Virus record (IMG/VR): IMGVR_UViG_3300020027_000017
Span: 1 to 45,483 of that record
DNA from: a virus
DNA length: 45,483 bases
Strand: one strand, 5' to 3'
The notes beneath the pieces are model-generated. The model was not told the origin of the DNA. It did not search any database and was given only the letters and a program-made list of their open reading frames with translations. The position numbers and the translations under genes were made by a program. Positions 29,091 to 37,445 of the stretch are shown in pieces. Every line of letters starts with the position of its first letter. Within the stretch, counting starts at the first letter, position 1.

Positions 29091-29387
29091 ATGCCTCAAT
29101 ACGTAGCGCTAAAGACGTTTCTGGGACGGTACGGAACGATGCACAGGGGCATGACGTACACGCTTCCCGACGGATACGGGCGCGATCTAATGCACAACGG
29201 CCTAGTGCGCCTGATGTCTAGGGATCACGCACCGGTGAACGCTGCTCATGCGGAGGCCCCAGTAAAGTTGGGGGAAGGTACGGAGGCCCGGCAGGGCGAT
29301 GGGACGGCGCTACCGTTGTCTGTATTGCTTCCGGCCCGTCCCTCACTGAGGCGGACGCTGACTACGCGCAATCGCGGGCCAAAGTAA
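29091..29387 (+). CDS. Small protein after the capsid; probable frame break
   Basis: The first 60 residues (MPQYVALKTFLGRYGTMHRG...YGRDLMHNGLVRLM) look like a genuine small protein, possibly a head accessory protein. After about residue 60 the frame turns Arg/Leu-rich and loses protein character, while the -1 frame becomes protein-like from about 29280. Either the protein ends early by chance or it should fuse to the next frame. An AAGGTTG ribosome site lies before the ATG. Confidence 0.55.
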   Translation: MPQYVALKTFLGRYGTMHRGMTYTLPDGYGRDLMHNGLVRLMSRDHAPVNAAHAEAPVKLGEGTEARQGDGTALPLSVLLPARPSLRRTLTTRNRGPK

Positions 29388-29881
29388 TCACGATCAATTC
29401 GAGCTATGCGCGCGCGCGTGATGCAGATGTCCTGTATGCGTGCGACTGGCGTTGGTGGAATCACTACATAGGGCAGGTGCGCAAGTCCTTTGCCGGGGAA
29501 CTGTGGACTTGCTCAGAGCAGGCGCGCGATGAGTTCGGCCTCTACTGGATTCGAGGAGCGCCTGGCGATGGGATCGCGCCGGATCCTGACACTATCCTGC
29601 ACGGGATGAATAGCGGGCATCAGGCGATCAACCTCGCGTGCATTTTCGGGGCCTCGCGCATCTTGCTGCTCGGTTACGACTGCATGCATACCGGCGGCAA
29701 ATCACACTGGCACGGCGATCATCCTAAGACGCTAGGTAACGCTCGATGCGTCGGGCAGTGGGCTCGGGGGTTCGCTCGCCAGGCAAAGGATGCAGCGCTG
29801 CGAGGTGTCGAGATAATCAACTGCAGCCGCGCGACAGCGCTTACGTGCTTTCGACGCAGCATCATTACCGAGTGCATCTAA
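29222..29881 (+). CDS. DUF115-like protein lacking a start codon (first gene of island)
   Basis: This frame opens after a TAG at 29219-29221 and contains no ATG, GTG or TTG until 29477. The protein-like part begins near WDGATVVCIASGPSLTEAD and continues with VITINSSY, DVLYACDWRWW, MNSGHQAINLA, ASRILLLGYDC and GGKSHWHGDHP, which match a DUF115-like family often linked to glycosylation. Translation must enter by a -1 shift from the 29091 frame, from a rare start, or not at all if a base has been lost. No slippery heptamer is evident; a G5 run at 29270-29274 is one possible site. Confidence 0.5.
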   Translation, partial: GSRTGERCSCGGPSKVGGRYGGPAGRWDGATVVCIASGPSLTEADADYAQSRAKVITINSSYARARDADVLYACDWRWWNHYIGQVRKSFAGELWTCSEQARDEFGLYWIRGAPGDGIAPDPDTILHGMNSGHQAINLACIFGASRILLLGYDCMHTGGKSHWHGDHPKTLGNARCVGQWARGFARQAKDAALRGVEIINCSRATALTCFRRSIITECI

Positions 29882-30507
29882 TGAAAGGCTGGGACTGGAG
29901 CAAGTTTAAGGGTAGTCAGGCCTGCCTAAAGTGGGCGCGTCGCAACCTTGAAGCGCTCGAAAAGACGCTGCCGCTAGTGTCTGCGCGCAAGGCCTGTGTG
30001 CAGGCGGGGGGCAACCTCGGAATATTCCCGAAGTGGCTGGCTCAATATTTTGAGATTGTTTACACGTTCGAGCCTGAGCAGGAACTGCATAAGCTGCTAA
30101 AGCTGAACGCACCGGAAAATAACATCCTCTGCATGAATGCAGCACTAGGAGATACGACAGAGCCGGTGCGTATGGCGTGCACGCGCCGCGATGACTCGGG
30201 GCGCGCTGTGCATGAGGGCCTGACGCACGTAGCTGGGCCGGGAAATGTTCCGTGCCTGCGTCTAGATGACTTGCGCCTGAATGAATGCAATCTCTTGTAC
30301 CTCGATATCGAGGGCTGGGAGTATCGGGCGCTGATCGGTGCTCGCGAGACGATTGATAGGTGCCGCCCGGTGATAGGTGTCGAGATAAACAAAAACATTT
30401 CGTACACAGGCCGAAGCGGTGACGAGCTGCGCAAGCTGATCATCTCGCACGGCTATCAGCTCGCCCTCACAGTGCAGTCCGATGAAATCTATACCCCCGC
30501 ATTCTGA
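29881..30507 (+). CDS. FkbM-family methyltransferase
   Basis: I use ATG 29881, overlapping the upstream TAA by one base. The 208-residue product has ACVQAGGNLGIFPKWLAQYF (SAM motif I), VYTFEPEQELHKLLKLN (motif II), NNILCMNAALGD and LLYLDIEGWEYRALIGA (motif IV, D-x-E-G-x-E). FkbM enzymes usually O-methylate sugars or polyketides; here the substrate is probably a glycan made by the neighbouring glycosyltransferases (inference). Confidence 0.85.
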   Translation: MKGWDWSKFKGSQACLKWARRNLEALEKTLPLVSARKACVQAGGNLGIFPKWLAQYFEIVYTFEPEQELHKLLKLNAPENNILCMNAALGDTTEPVRMACTRRDDSGRAVHEGLTHVAGPGNVPCLRLDDLRLNECNLLYLDIEGWEYRALIGARETIDRCRPVIGVEINKNISYTGRSGDELRKLIISHGYQLALTVQSDEIYTPAF

Positions 30508-31213
30508 GCAGGCAGCGTATGACGCAGCTTTCAATCGAGCGCGCGCCGTTGAATACCCAGAGCTAGATCGCTTAGAGCAGCTCGCAGGCTACGCGGTTGA
30601 TCGCGCGCGACTAGAGAGTGCAGCGAGGATTCTGCAGTGCCCGATCAAAGCGAACGCGCCGAACTGGCAGCACGGGCGCGTTCTATATACGCTCGCGCGT
30701 CAATACATCGCGTGGCAGAAAGTCCCGACTATCTTTCTCGATATCGGCACCGCGAAAGGGTTCTCGGCGTGCGTCCTATCGTGGGCGATCGCGGATGCAG
30801 GCGCTGCGCACCGCGTCATCTCTATCGATGTAGTAGAGCCTGACACGTTCGTAAAGCGTAACAGCGTTGTAGAGTGCGAGCGCCTGATGACAGTGCAACA
30901 GTTCGTAGCGCCATTCATCGCCGCGCAGGTGTCCGTAGAGTTTCTCGGTAGAGGCTCAGCAGACTGGCTCATAAAAGCGCCTCGCGATACGCATATCGGC
31001 CTCGCGTTCATCGACGGCAAACATACGTTCCAGTCGGTGACGCTGGAGGCGCTTTCGATTGCCAAGTTCCAGTGTCGAGGCGACGTGATGGTATTTGACG
31101 ATACCCAAATCCCTGACGTAGGCCGCGCCACGATGCAGCTGCGCAACTATCGCCGCGACGGTATCTATCTGTCAGGGGCGCATCGCTCCTACTGCGTAGC
31201 CGTCAAGTGCTGA
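30482..31213 (+). CDS. Class I SAM-dependent methyltransferase
   Basis: The 243-residue protein has TIFLDIGTAKGFSACVLSW (motif I), RVISIDVVEPD (motif II) and GLAFIDGKHTFQSVTLE with VMVFDDTQIPDV, the pattern of Methyltransf_24-type enzymes. It overlaps the FkbM gene by 26 bases and the next glycosyltransferase by seven. The substrate is unknown; a sugar is likely from context. Confidence 0.8.
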   Translation: MKSIPPHSEQAAYDAAFNRARAVEYPELDRLEQLAGYAVDRARLESAARILQCPIKANAPNWQHGRVLYTLARQYIAWQKVPTIFLDIGTAKGFSACVLSWAIADAGAAHRVISIDVVEPDTFVKRNSVVECERLMTVQQFVAPFIAAQVSVEFLGRGSADWLIKAPRDTHIGLAFIDGKHTFQSVTLEALSIAKFQCRGDVMVFDDTQIPDVGRATMQLRNYRRDGIYLSGAHRSYCVAVKC

Positions 31214-31851
31214 CGGTTGCGTGCGTATACGTGAAAGGGCATGTTGCCTTTACTCAAGAGTACGTAAAGCGTCTGCACTCAATGGCGCGGCGCTGCATCG
31301 CCCGCCCGTTCGAGTTTGTCTGCCTCACTGATCAGCCCCATCAGATGCCTCGCGGCGTGCGAGCAATCCCGATCAGGTTGCCGTATCGCTGTAAAGGATG
31401 GTGGGCGAAAATCGAGCTATTTAAGCCAGGCAGATTCGGAGGGCGCGTTCTGTATCTCGACTTAGATACGCTGCTGCTCGGGCCGCTCGATGACATCATT
31501 GATTACAACGCAGAGTTTGCGCTAGCGCCAGACGGTGCCCCGAACTTCAAGGGCGGCGAGGGCCTTGCTGTAGTCAAGCGCTATAACTCCAGCGTGATGG
31601 TTTGGGATTGGGATTTTGCACCTGAGCTTTACAGGCGCTGGACTCCTGCGGTAGCGCGCCGCCTATGGGGTGATCAGGACTGGATCGGCGAGCAATGCCC
31701 GGACGCAAGCATCATGCCTGCAGAATGGTTCCCTCGACTGAGTATCGCGCGCGAGCGCTGGCCGCAATCTGCAAAAGTGGTGCTGTGCAAAGCGCCTAAA
31801 AATGCAGCAGCGGCTCTGCATTGGAGCTGGTTCGAGGAGATGTGGAAATAA
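31207..31851 (+). CDS. Glycosyltransferase, GT8-like (first copy)
   Basis: Starts at GTG 31207. The 214-residue protein has TVACVYVKG, FEFVCLTDQ, WWAKIELFKPG, VLYLDLDTLLLG (DxD, the metal/sugar-nucleotide site) and FNSSVM-like YNSSVMVWD, followed by GDQDWIGE. This is the GT-A fold GT8-like plan. It is distantly like the product at 32596-33306, probably an old duplication. Confidence 0.8.
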   Translation: MLTVACVYVKGHVAFTQEYVKRLHSMARRCIARPFEFVCLTDQPHQMPRGVRAIPIRLPYRCKGWWAKIELFKPGRFGGRVLYLDLDTLLLGPLDDIIDYNAEFALAPDGAPNFKGGEGLAVVKRYNSSVMVWDWDFAPELYRRWTPAVARRLWGDQDWIGEQCPDASIMPAEWFPRLSIARERWPQSAKVVLCKAPKNAAAALHWSWFEEMWK

Positions 31852-32603
31852 TGGGCGCACCGGGATTCGATGACGCACCGATGACGTGTTTGGCACCCTC
31901 GGGAAGTTTCACGCCTATAACATTCTGCTATCCGTACTACGAAAACGCAGGATTTTTGCGCGAGCAAGTACACGTCTGGAATAACTATCCTGACGAGTTG
32001 CGCCGCCACCTGTCAGTCAACATTGTAGATGACGGCTCGCCTGATCATCCTGCAGCTGACGTGCTGCGAGACATGCGCTTGCGCTTTACTGTTCGGCTAT
32101 TCCGCATCGGCGTGGACGTTCGTTGGAACTGGCTTGCAGCTCGAAACATCGCAGTTAATTACGCGCATGATTGGTGCCTGCTCACGGACATGGATCATGT
32201 GGTTCCGCAGGAAACGCTGCGCGCGATCATTTGTAGCAGGCTATCCAGCAATGTCATTTACAGATTCAGCAGGCGCGAGCATACAGGCGAGGTGATACAC
32301 CCGCACCCGAATAGTATGCTGATGAGGCATGCAACGTTCTGGCGCGTCGGAGGGTATGACGAGGCGCTGTCGGGACACTACGGAACAGACGGGGATTGGC
32401 GCAGGCGCTGCGCAGCGACTGCCCCTGTGTTTACGCTTCCGTGCCATCTGCTGCGCTACGAGTACCAGGGCGACAGCTCGACTACGCATTACCTGCGCAA
32501 GCAACCTGAGGATGCAGGCAAAAAGGCAATCATCGCAAAGCGCGGGCCGGGCTGGCGTCCTAAGGTGCTGTCGTTTCCTTACGAGGAGATAATCATTGCT
32601 TAG
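31851..32603 (+). CDS. Glycosyltransferase, family 2
   Basis: ATG 31851 overlaps the upstream TAA by one base. The 250-residue product has TPITFCYPYYENAGFLREQV, VNIVDDGSPDH (nucleotide-binding DDGS) and WNWLAARNIAVNYA with LLTDMDHVV (DxD), then WRVGGYDEALSGHYGTDGDWRRRC (ED-like acceptor region). These are the GT2 landmarks. It may add the second or third sugar of a short glycan. Confidence 0.85.
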   Translation: MGAPGFDDAPMTCLAPSGSFTPITFCYPYYENAGFLREQVHVWNNYPDELRRHLSVNIVDDGSPDHPAADVLRDMRLRFTVRLFRIGVDVRWNWLAARNIAVNYAHDWCLLTDMDHVVPQETLRAIICSRLSSNVIYRFSRREHTGEVIHPHPNSMLMRHATFWRVGGYDEALSGHYGTDGDWRRRCAATAPVFTLPCHLLRYEYQGDSSTTHYLRKQPEDAGKKAIIAKRGPGWRPKVLSFPYEEIIIA

Positions 32604-33306
32604 GGTAGTGACGTGGAAGTGGAAGCCTCTGCAAGGCTACCGCAGCACGTTCCTTGCAGCGCACGTAAACATCCTGCGCAATATGGTTGCGCGTCACTAC
32701 AAGCGCCCTCATGAGTTCGTCTGCATTACTGATGACGCGGAGGGTATCGATGCAGACATTCGAGTGATCCCGCTTTGGGATGATCACTCTACGATCGTAA
32801 GCCCGCACCGCCCGACGAGTCCTAGCTGCTACCGCCGACTGAAAGCATTCAGCGCTGAGGCAGCAGACATTATCGGGCCTCGATTCGTCAGTCTGGATTT
32901 AGACACGGTGGTTACGGGGGATCTGTCGCCGTTGTTTGATCGCGAGGAGGATTTCGCGATCTGGGGCGATACCGCACCGCGCACCTGGTACAACGGGAGC
33001 TTTTGGATTCTCACTGCAGGAACCCGCACGCGGGTGTGGACTGAGTTTGATCCGAAGCGATCACCGGCCATAGCGAAAGCATCCGGGCAACTCGGCAGTG
33101 ATCAGGCGTGGATCGGCTACTGCCTCGGCCCGCACGAAAAAAAACTCAGTCAGCGCGAGGGTATCTATTCATGGCGGGTGCACATTGAGCCGCGCGGCGG
33201 TGCGCTACCTCGCGGCTCGCGGTTGGTTATGTTCCACGGCCACACGGATCCGTGGATGCCTCACATTCAGCAAAAGCACAGCTGGATTCGCGAGCACTAT
33301 AGGTAA
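32596..33306 (+). CDS. Glycosyltransferase, GT8-like (second copy)
   Basis: Starts at TTG 32596, overlapping the upstream stop. The 236-residue protein has HEFVCITDDAEGI, YRRLKAFS, FVSLDLDTVVTGDLSPLF (DxD), TWYNGSFWIL and GSDQAWIGYC, then a C-terminal VMFHGHTDPW (the H-G-x-x-KPW-like end of GT8 enzymes). Last gene of the island; head-tail genes resume six bases later. Confidence 0.82.
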   Translation: MLRVVTWKWKPLQGYRSTFLAAHVNILRNMVARHYKRPHEFVCITDDAEGIDADIRVIPLWDDHSTIVSPHRPTSPSCYRRLKAFSAEAADIIGPRFVSLDLDTVVTGDLSPLFDREEDFAIWGDTAPRTWYNGSFWILTAGTRTRVWTEFDPKRSPAIAKASGQLGSDQAWIGYCLGPHEKKLSQREGIYSWRVHIEPRGGALPRGSRLVMFHGHTDPWMPHIQQKHSWIREHYR

Positions 33307-33311
33307 TCATC

Positions 33312-33623
33312 ATGCTTACGCTGCTGGAAGTGAAAGAACATCTGCGAATTGAGCCGGAGAATACGACGCAGGATGATTACCTATCGCGCCTGAAGGCAAG
33401 TGCGGAAGCCTGGGCCTGCAGCTTTCTCAATGTCGACTCTCTGGAGGAGTTCGATAGCGACAGTAGCCCGCCTGCAAGTCCGTTCAGGCTGCCGGAGGAT
33501 CTGAAAACAGGGCTGCTGTTTCACGTCGAGGCAGTGTATCACCGAGACGAAAAAATGATGCAGCTGCTGCTAGACAGGGCCGAGTGGTTAGTAATGCCGT
33601 ACCGCAAACAGATGGGCGTATGA
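33312..33623 (+). CDS. Head-tail connector, gp6-like
   Basis: This 103-residue helical protein begins LTLLEVKEHLRIEPENTTQDDYLSRLKASAEAW, the standard opening of phage gp6-like adaptor proteins (PF05135) that bind under the portal. The usual position directly after the capsid gene is here displaced by the 4-kb sugar island. Confidence 0.88.
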   Translation: MLTLLEVKEHLRIEPENTTQDDYLSRLKASAEAWACSFLNVDSLEEFDSDSSPPASPFRLPEDLKTGLLFHVEAVYHRDEKMMQLLLDRAEWLVMPYRKQMGV

Positions 33624-33823
33624 ACTGCAAAACGTGTCGACGCATCCGGGAAAGATGGCGCGAAATCCTAGCGCGTAGAGATATCAGGCGCGCAGAGGAG
33701 CGCGCGCGTGCGAAGCGCTTCGCAGCGCAGGCACGTTTGCCAGATGAGCCACCGTTTCGCAACGCGCGCCGGCCCGATGAACCGCCTGTGCGCAACGTAC
33801 CTCCTGAGGATCGCGATAGATGA
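33620..33823 (+). CDS. 67-residue Arg-rich protein
   Basis: I use the ATG at 33620 (overlaps the upstream TGA). Begins MNCKTCRRIRERWREI with a CKTC pair, then is very rich in Arg/Ala and Pro/Arg repeats (RLPDEPPFRNARRPDEPPVRN). Probably a small nucleic-acid-binding or connector-accessory protein. No family recognised. Confidence 0.55.
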   Translation: MNCKTCRRIRERWREILARRDIRRAEERARAKRFAAQARLPDEPPFRNARRPDEPPVRNVPPEDRDR

Positions 33824-34233
33824 ACTCCGGGCAGCTTGATCAGCGCGTGCTACTGCAGCGCCGCATCGAGACGCGCACGCTGCGCGGCGCCGTAGTGACT
33901 GCATACATCGATGCAGGCTACATGTGGGCTGCTGTTGAGCCGCTGAGCGGGCGCGAGTTGTTTCATGCGCAGCAGACGCAGGCAGAGATAACTACGCGCG
34001 TGCGCGTGCACTGGCAGCGGGGAATTACCGAGCTGATGCGCATAGTGCATACGCGCAGCTACGCCTCGCCTCAGCTCCTCGATATTTACGACGTCGCCTC
34101 TGTGCTCGACATGTCATCGCGGCATCACGAGCTGCACCTACTCTGCATTAAGCGGGCCGTCGAGCAAGGGGTAAGCATACCCCCGTCAATCATCACTGCA
34201 GATATGGACTCTATAACCGTCGACAACGGGTGA
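33820..34233 (+). CDS. Head closure protein, gp16/HK97 gp7-like
   Basis: This 137-residue beta-rich protein has LDQRVLLQRRIETRTLRGAVVTAYIDAGYMWAAVEPLSGRE and MRIVHTRSY, matching head-tail joining (SPP1 gp16/PF05521) proteins. It closes the head beneath the adaptor ring. ATGA overlap with the upstream gene. Confidence 0.85.
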   Translation: MNSGQLDQRVLLQRRIETRTLRGAVVTAYIDAGYMWAAVEPLSGRELFHAQQTQAEITTRVRVHWQRGITELMRIVHTRSYASPQLLDIYDVASVLDMSSRHHELHLLCIKRAVEQGVSIPPSIITADMDSITVDNG

Positions 34234-34236
34234 CGA

Positions 34237-36729
34237 ATGCAGACGCCAGTCAATATCGGGGCCTCAGCGAATGATGGCACCGGCGACAGCCTGCGCGTTG
34301 CGTTCGCAAAGCTGAATGCAAACGATGCCGAACTGTTCGCAACTACGGCCGCTACGCCTGCGTCACTCCTGGCTCTAATCCTGCAAGTTGACGGGCCTGG
34401 CTCGGGCCTAAATGCAGACTTGCTCGATGGACTCAATTCAACTGCATTCGCGCTGGCGATTCACCTGCATGCAATCGCGGATGTCACCGGCTTGCAGGCA
34501 GCGCTCGATGCGAAGTTACCGGCTACGAGCTACACGGCAGCTGACGTACTGAGCAAGCTACTGACAGTCGACGGTGCCGGCTCGGGCCTCGATGCTGACA
34601 CCCTCGACGGGCAATCCTCTGCAGCGTTCCTGCTAGCGTCGAGCTACACAGCGGCTGACGTACTGTCGAAACTGCTAACGGTAGACGGTGCGGGTAGCGG
34701 CATAGATGCGGACTTGCTCGACGGCATGTCATCTGCTGCCTTTGCGCCGGTGTCACATACGCACGCGCAGAGCGAGGTGACAGGACTCCCAGCAGCCCTT
34801 GCAGCAAAGCTTGACGCAACTGCCTACACGGCCGCTGATGTCATCGCGAAAGTCCTAACGGTAGACGGCGCAGGCTCAGGGTTAGACGCTGATCTGCTGG
34901 ACGGGCTGTCGTCTGCTGCCTTCGCAACCGCTGTGCACTCGCATGCAATTGCTGACGTCACCGGCTTGCAGGCAGCGCTTAACGGGAAAGGGGATCTGTC
35001 GAGTTCGGTTTCAGTTTCTGTGGACAGCGAGTTAGTAGTATTCAGTGGCACTACGGGCAAGCTGATAAAGCGAGCGATAGGCACAGGCCTTGCGACGTTG
35101 ACGGCGGGCGTGCTGTCACTCACGGATCCAGCGACGTTCGCCGCAGCGGTGCATACGCACGCCCAGGCAGATGTCACAGGACTCACAGCAGCGCTCGCAG
35201 CTAAGTTAGATTCGAGCGTATACACCGCCGCTGACGTCCTGTCGAAACTGCTAACCGTTGACGGTGCGGGCTCGGGCCTCGACGCCGATTTGCTCGATGG
35301 CTTTTCATCTGCTGCCTTTGCAGCTGCGTCGCACGCGCATACGATCGCTGACGTGACAGGCCTGCAGACGGCGCTCGATGCCAAGCTTGCATCAGCCAGT
35401 TACACGGCAGCTGACGTGCTGAGCAAGCTACTGACGGTAGACGGTGCAGGCAGCGGTATAGATGCGGACTTGCTCGACGGGCAATCCTCTGCAGCGTTCC
35501 TGCTAGCGTCGAGCTACACCGCCGCTGACGTACTGAGCAAGCTACTGACAGTCGACGGTGCAGGCTCGGGCCTCGATGCTGACACTCTAGATGCGCTGTC
35601 GTCGGCTGCATTCCTGCAGGTATCCAGCTATCAGGCGCTGACGCCGACGTGGAGCGCCGATCACACCTTCACGGCGAAGGTATTTGTAACGGCTGTGGCA
35701 ATCCCGGCAGGCCTCGGCGGCGGCGGTGCGGGAAGTTTGTATGTCGGCGCCACAACCACCGGTTCGATAAACGCTTATCAGTACGGTGCGGTGCCGCATG
35801 TCAACCTGTACCGCACCAACGGCAGCGTCGGATCGGAAACGGCTATCGTATCCGGCAACCAGCTTGGAATGCTGCGTTACAGCGGCAACTACACTACCGG
35901 CACGTTCTACAGCGGTGCCGAAGTCATCGGAAGTGCAACCGAGAATTGGAGCGGCACGAATCGAGGGGCCAAGCTAGAGCTGTATGTAACGGCTCTAACG
36001 ACGGTTGCGCTAGTGCAGGCAGCTAGCATCGCGTTCGAGGAGATAACGCTACTCTCTACGCATGAGCAGCCGATCCTAACGATGGGTTCGTTAGTCGGGA
36101 CATCGCTAACAGCCCTGCGCGGCATAACTGTTGCGACTACAGGCGCTGCGAATTTGAGGCTGGTATCTAGAGCGGGGCGAAACACGTTCAATGCGATTCG
36201 CATAAACGGTACTAGCGCATCGCCAACAGCATTGCTCGCGAATGATCCGCTATTCCTGTTCACCTCAGGAGGTGCGCAGGATACAACGCCGACGCTCAAT
36301 ACTGCTGGCGGCTTCTCGATGACGGCCGGCGAGAATTGGAGCGCTACAAATCGCGGCTTCATTTTGAGGCTGCAGAGTACTGCAAACGGCGGAACCACTC
36401 AGTCGAATACGATCACGTGTCACGGAACGCAAGCACAATTCCTCGACGGAACTTTAGCGCTGCCTGCTGTCGCCTGGGCTAGCAGCCTCGGGATGGGCCT
36501 TTACAGGATCGCAAATAATCAGCTCGGCGTCAGCTGCAACGCAACGCTGGTGCTCGATGTCTCGACGGCGCTTTTCGCGATCACCGCGACAACGGTTCGA
36601 TTAAACACCACTAGCGCCACGACGGTAGGCGCTGCGGGAGGCGCGTCTGCGTTGCCTTTAACCCCGCTTGGGTACATCACAGCGAACGTGAACGGCACCG
36701 CCTGCAAGATACCTTTCTATAACACCTGA
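34237..36729 (+). CDS. 830-residue repeat fibre or adhesin in the connector cluster
   Basis: The N-terminal segment VNIGASANDGTGDSLRVAFAKLNANDAELF is the anchor-like motif of phage fibres. Residues about 49-460 carry seven LTVDGAGSGxDADxLDGxSSAAF units interleaved with five HxHAxxDVTGLxxAL units, as in tail-fibre stalks. The C-terminal 370 residues are Gly/Thr/Ala-rich and beta, with two ENWSxTNRG motifs about 130 residues apart, a likely trimeric tip. Location between head closure (33820) and tail completion (37023) is unusual; it may be a head or neck fibre. No chaperone domain is visible. Confidence 0.75.
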   Translation: MQTPVNIGASANDGTGDSLRVAFAKLNANDAELFATTAATPASLLALILQVDGPGSGLNADLLDGLNSTAFALAIHLHAIADVTGLQAALDAKLPATSYTAADVLSKLLTVDGAGSGLDADTLDGQSSAAFLLASSYTAADVLSKLLTVDGAGSGIDADLLDGMSSAAFAPVSHTHAQSEVTGLPAALAAKLDATAYTAADVIAKVLTVDGAGSGLDADLLDGLSSAAFATAVHSHAIADVTGLQAALNGKGDLSSSVSVSVDSELVVFSGTTGKLIKRAIGTGLATLTAGVLSLTDPATFAAAVHTHAQADVTGLTAALAAKLDSSVYTAADVLSKLLTVDGAGSGLDADLLDGFSSAAFAAASHAHTIADVTGLQTALDAKLASASYTAADVLSKLLTVDGAGSGIDADLLDGQSSAAFLLASSYTAADVLSKLLTVDGAGSGLDADTLDALSSAAFLQVSSYQALTPTWSADHTFTAKVFVTAVAIPAGLGGGGAGSLYVGATTTGSINAYQYGAVPHVNLYRTNGSVGSETAIVSGNQLGMLRYSGNYTTGTFYSGAEVIGSATENWSGTNRGAKLELYVTALTTVALVQAASIAFEEITLLSTHEQPILTMGSLVGTSLTALRGITVATTGAANLRLVSRAGRNTFNAIRINGTSASPTALLANDPLFLFTSGGAQDTTPTLNTAGGFSMTAGENWSATNRGFILRLQSTANGGTTQSNTITCHGTQAQFLDGTLALPAVAWASSLGMGLYRIANNQLGVSCNATLVLDVSTALFAITATTVRLNTTSATTVGAAGGASALPLTPLGYITANVNGTACKIPFYNT
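34381..35613 (+). repeat. Tandem coding repeats in the fibre gene
   Basis: Seven copies of a repeat of about 23 residues (D-G-x-G-S-G-x-x-A-D-x-L-D), with linkers of one or two kinds. Some copies are nearly identical at DNA level: the 40-50 base stretch around 34602-34645 recurs at 35467-35515. Sequence similarity in copies far apart suggests recent duplication or gene conversion. Confidence 0.75.
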
Positions 36730-36735
36730 GCAGCC

Positions 36736-37026
36736 ATGAAATACGAACTGAATACTAAGCTTCTGAACCTCGATGGAACCGAGATAAAGACGCCTGAGGG
36801 CGGCGCGGTAACGTTCAAAACAGTAGCAATTGCCTGTCTGGTGCAAGCGCAGGATCGCGAGGCCGAAGACAAAGTTGCGGCATTCCGGCTCGCGGTAAAA
36901 CTCGAATGCGCGACTGCAACGGTGGAGCTTGAAGCCGAGGAGGTTACTCGACTCAAGCGGCTGATCGGCGCTGCTATGCCTGTCGTCATCGTGGGCCGCA
37001 TGTTCAATCTGCTGGAGCACAAATGA
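36736..37026 (+). CDS. 96-residue phage structural-region protein
   Basis: Begins with a short strand (YELNTKLLNLDGTEIKTPEGGAVTF) followed by helices. It resembles small proteins in the connector region of other phages that lack an assigned role. Seven bases after the fibre gene; overlaps the next gene by four bases. Confidence 0.65.
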   Translation: MKYELNTKLLNLDGTEIKTPEGGAVTFKTVAIACLVQAQDREAEDKVAAFRLAVKLECATATVELEAEEVTRLKRLIGAAMPVVIVGRMFNLLEHK

Positions 37027-37445
37027 TTCAGGGTGGCGCGCAGCTACGTCGGCAGCTCCTGCAGCTGTCACGTAATGCTCAGGGGCGCGCGCTGCGCGCT
37101 GCCGTGCGCGCCGGTATCAAGCCTGCTCAGGCGCGCGCAAAACAGCTGATACCTGTAGGCGATGAGGCGCACAAAACCGAGCAGGGCAAAGTAGTCAGGC
37201 CCGGATTCGCACGCCGCAGTATCCGCGCCATCGTGAAAGTCAGTCGAGATAAGACGCGAGCCGAAGCGCTCTTGGGCGTGCGCAAAGAGGCGCGATATGC
37301 GGTGCAGTTCATTGAGCTGGGCAGCAGCAAGACGCCTGCACAGCCATGGTTGCGGCCAGCCTTCGCGTCCCAGCAGCAGCAGATGGTTGAAGCAATCGCA
37401 GAGTCGCTTCGCAAAACGATCGCGGACGCAGCGAACACAAGATGA
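37023..37445 (+). CDS. Tail completion protein, HK97 gp10-like
   Basis: The 140-residue basic protein has the HK97-gp10 pattern: an N-terminal helix with RALRAAVRAGIKPAQARAKQLIPVG, then VGVR-like LLGVRKEARYAVQFIELGSSKTPAQPWLRPAF. It joins the tail to the neck. ATGA overlap on both sides. Confidence 0.85.
   Translation: MIQGGAQLRRQLLQLSRNAQGRALRAAVRAGIKPAQARAKQLIPVGDEAHKTEQGKVVRPGFARRSIRAIVKVSRDKTRAEALLGVRKEARYAVQFIELGSSKTPAQPWLRPAFASQQQQMVEAIAESLRKTIADAANTR

Noticed and set aside
34824-35384. Long open frames on the minus strand opposite the fibre gene
   Set aside because: They mirror the repeats of the plus-strand fibre gene; open antisense frames are expected in repetitive GC-rich coding DNA and have no ribosome sites or recognisable motifs.
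34381-35613. CRISPR-like regular repeats
   Set aside because: The periodic units are coding, in one frame, with amino-acid-level conservation and no constant repeat plus unique spacer structure.
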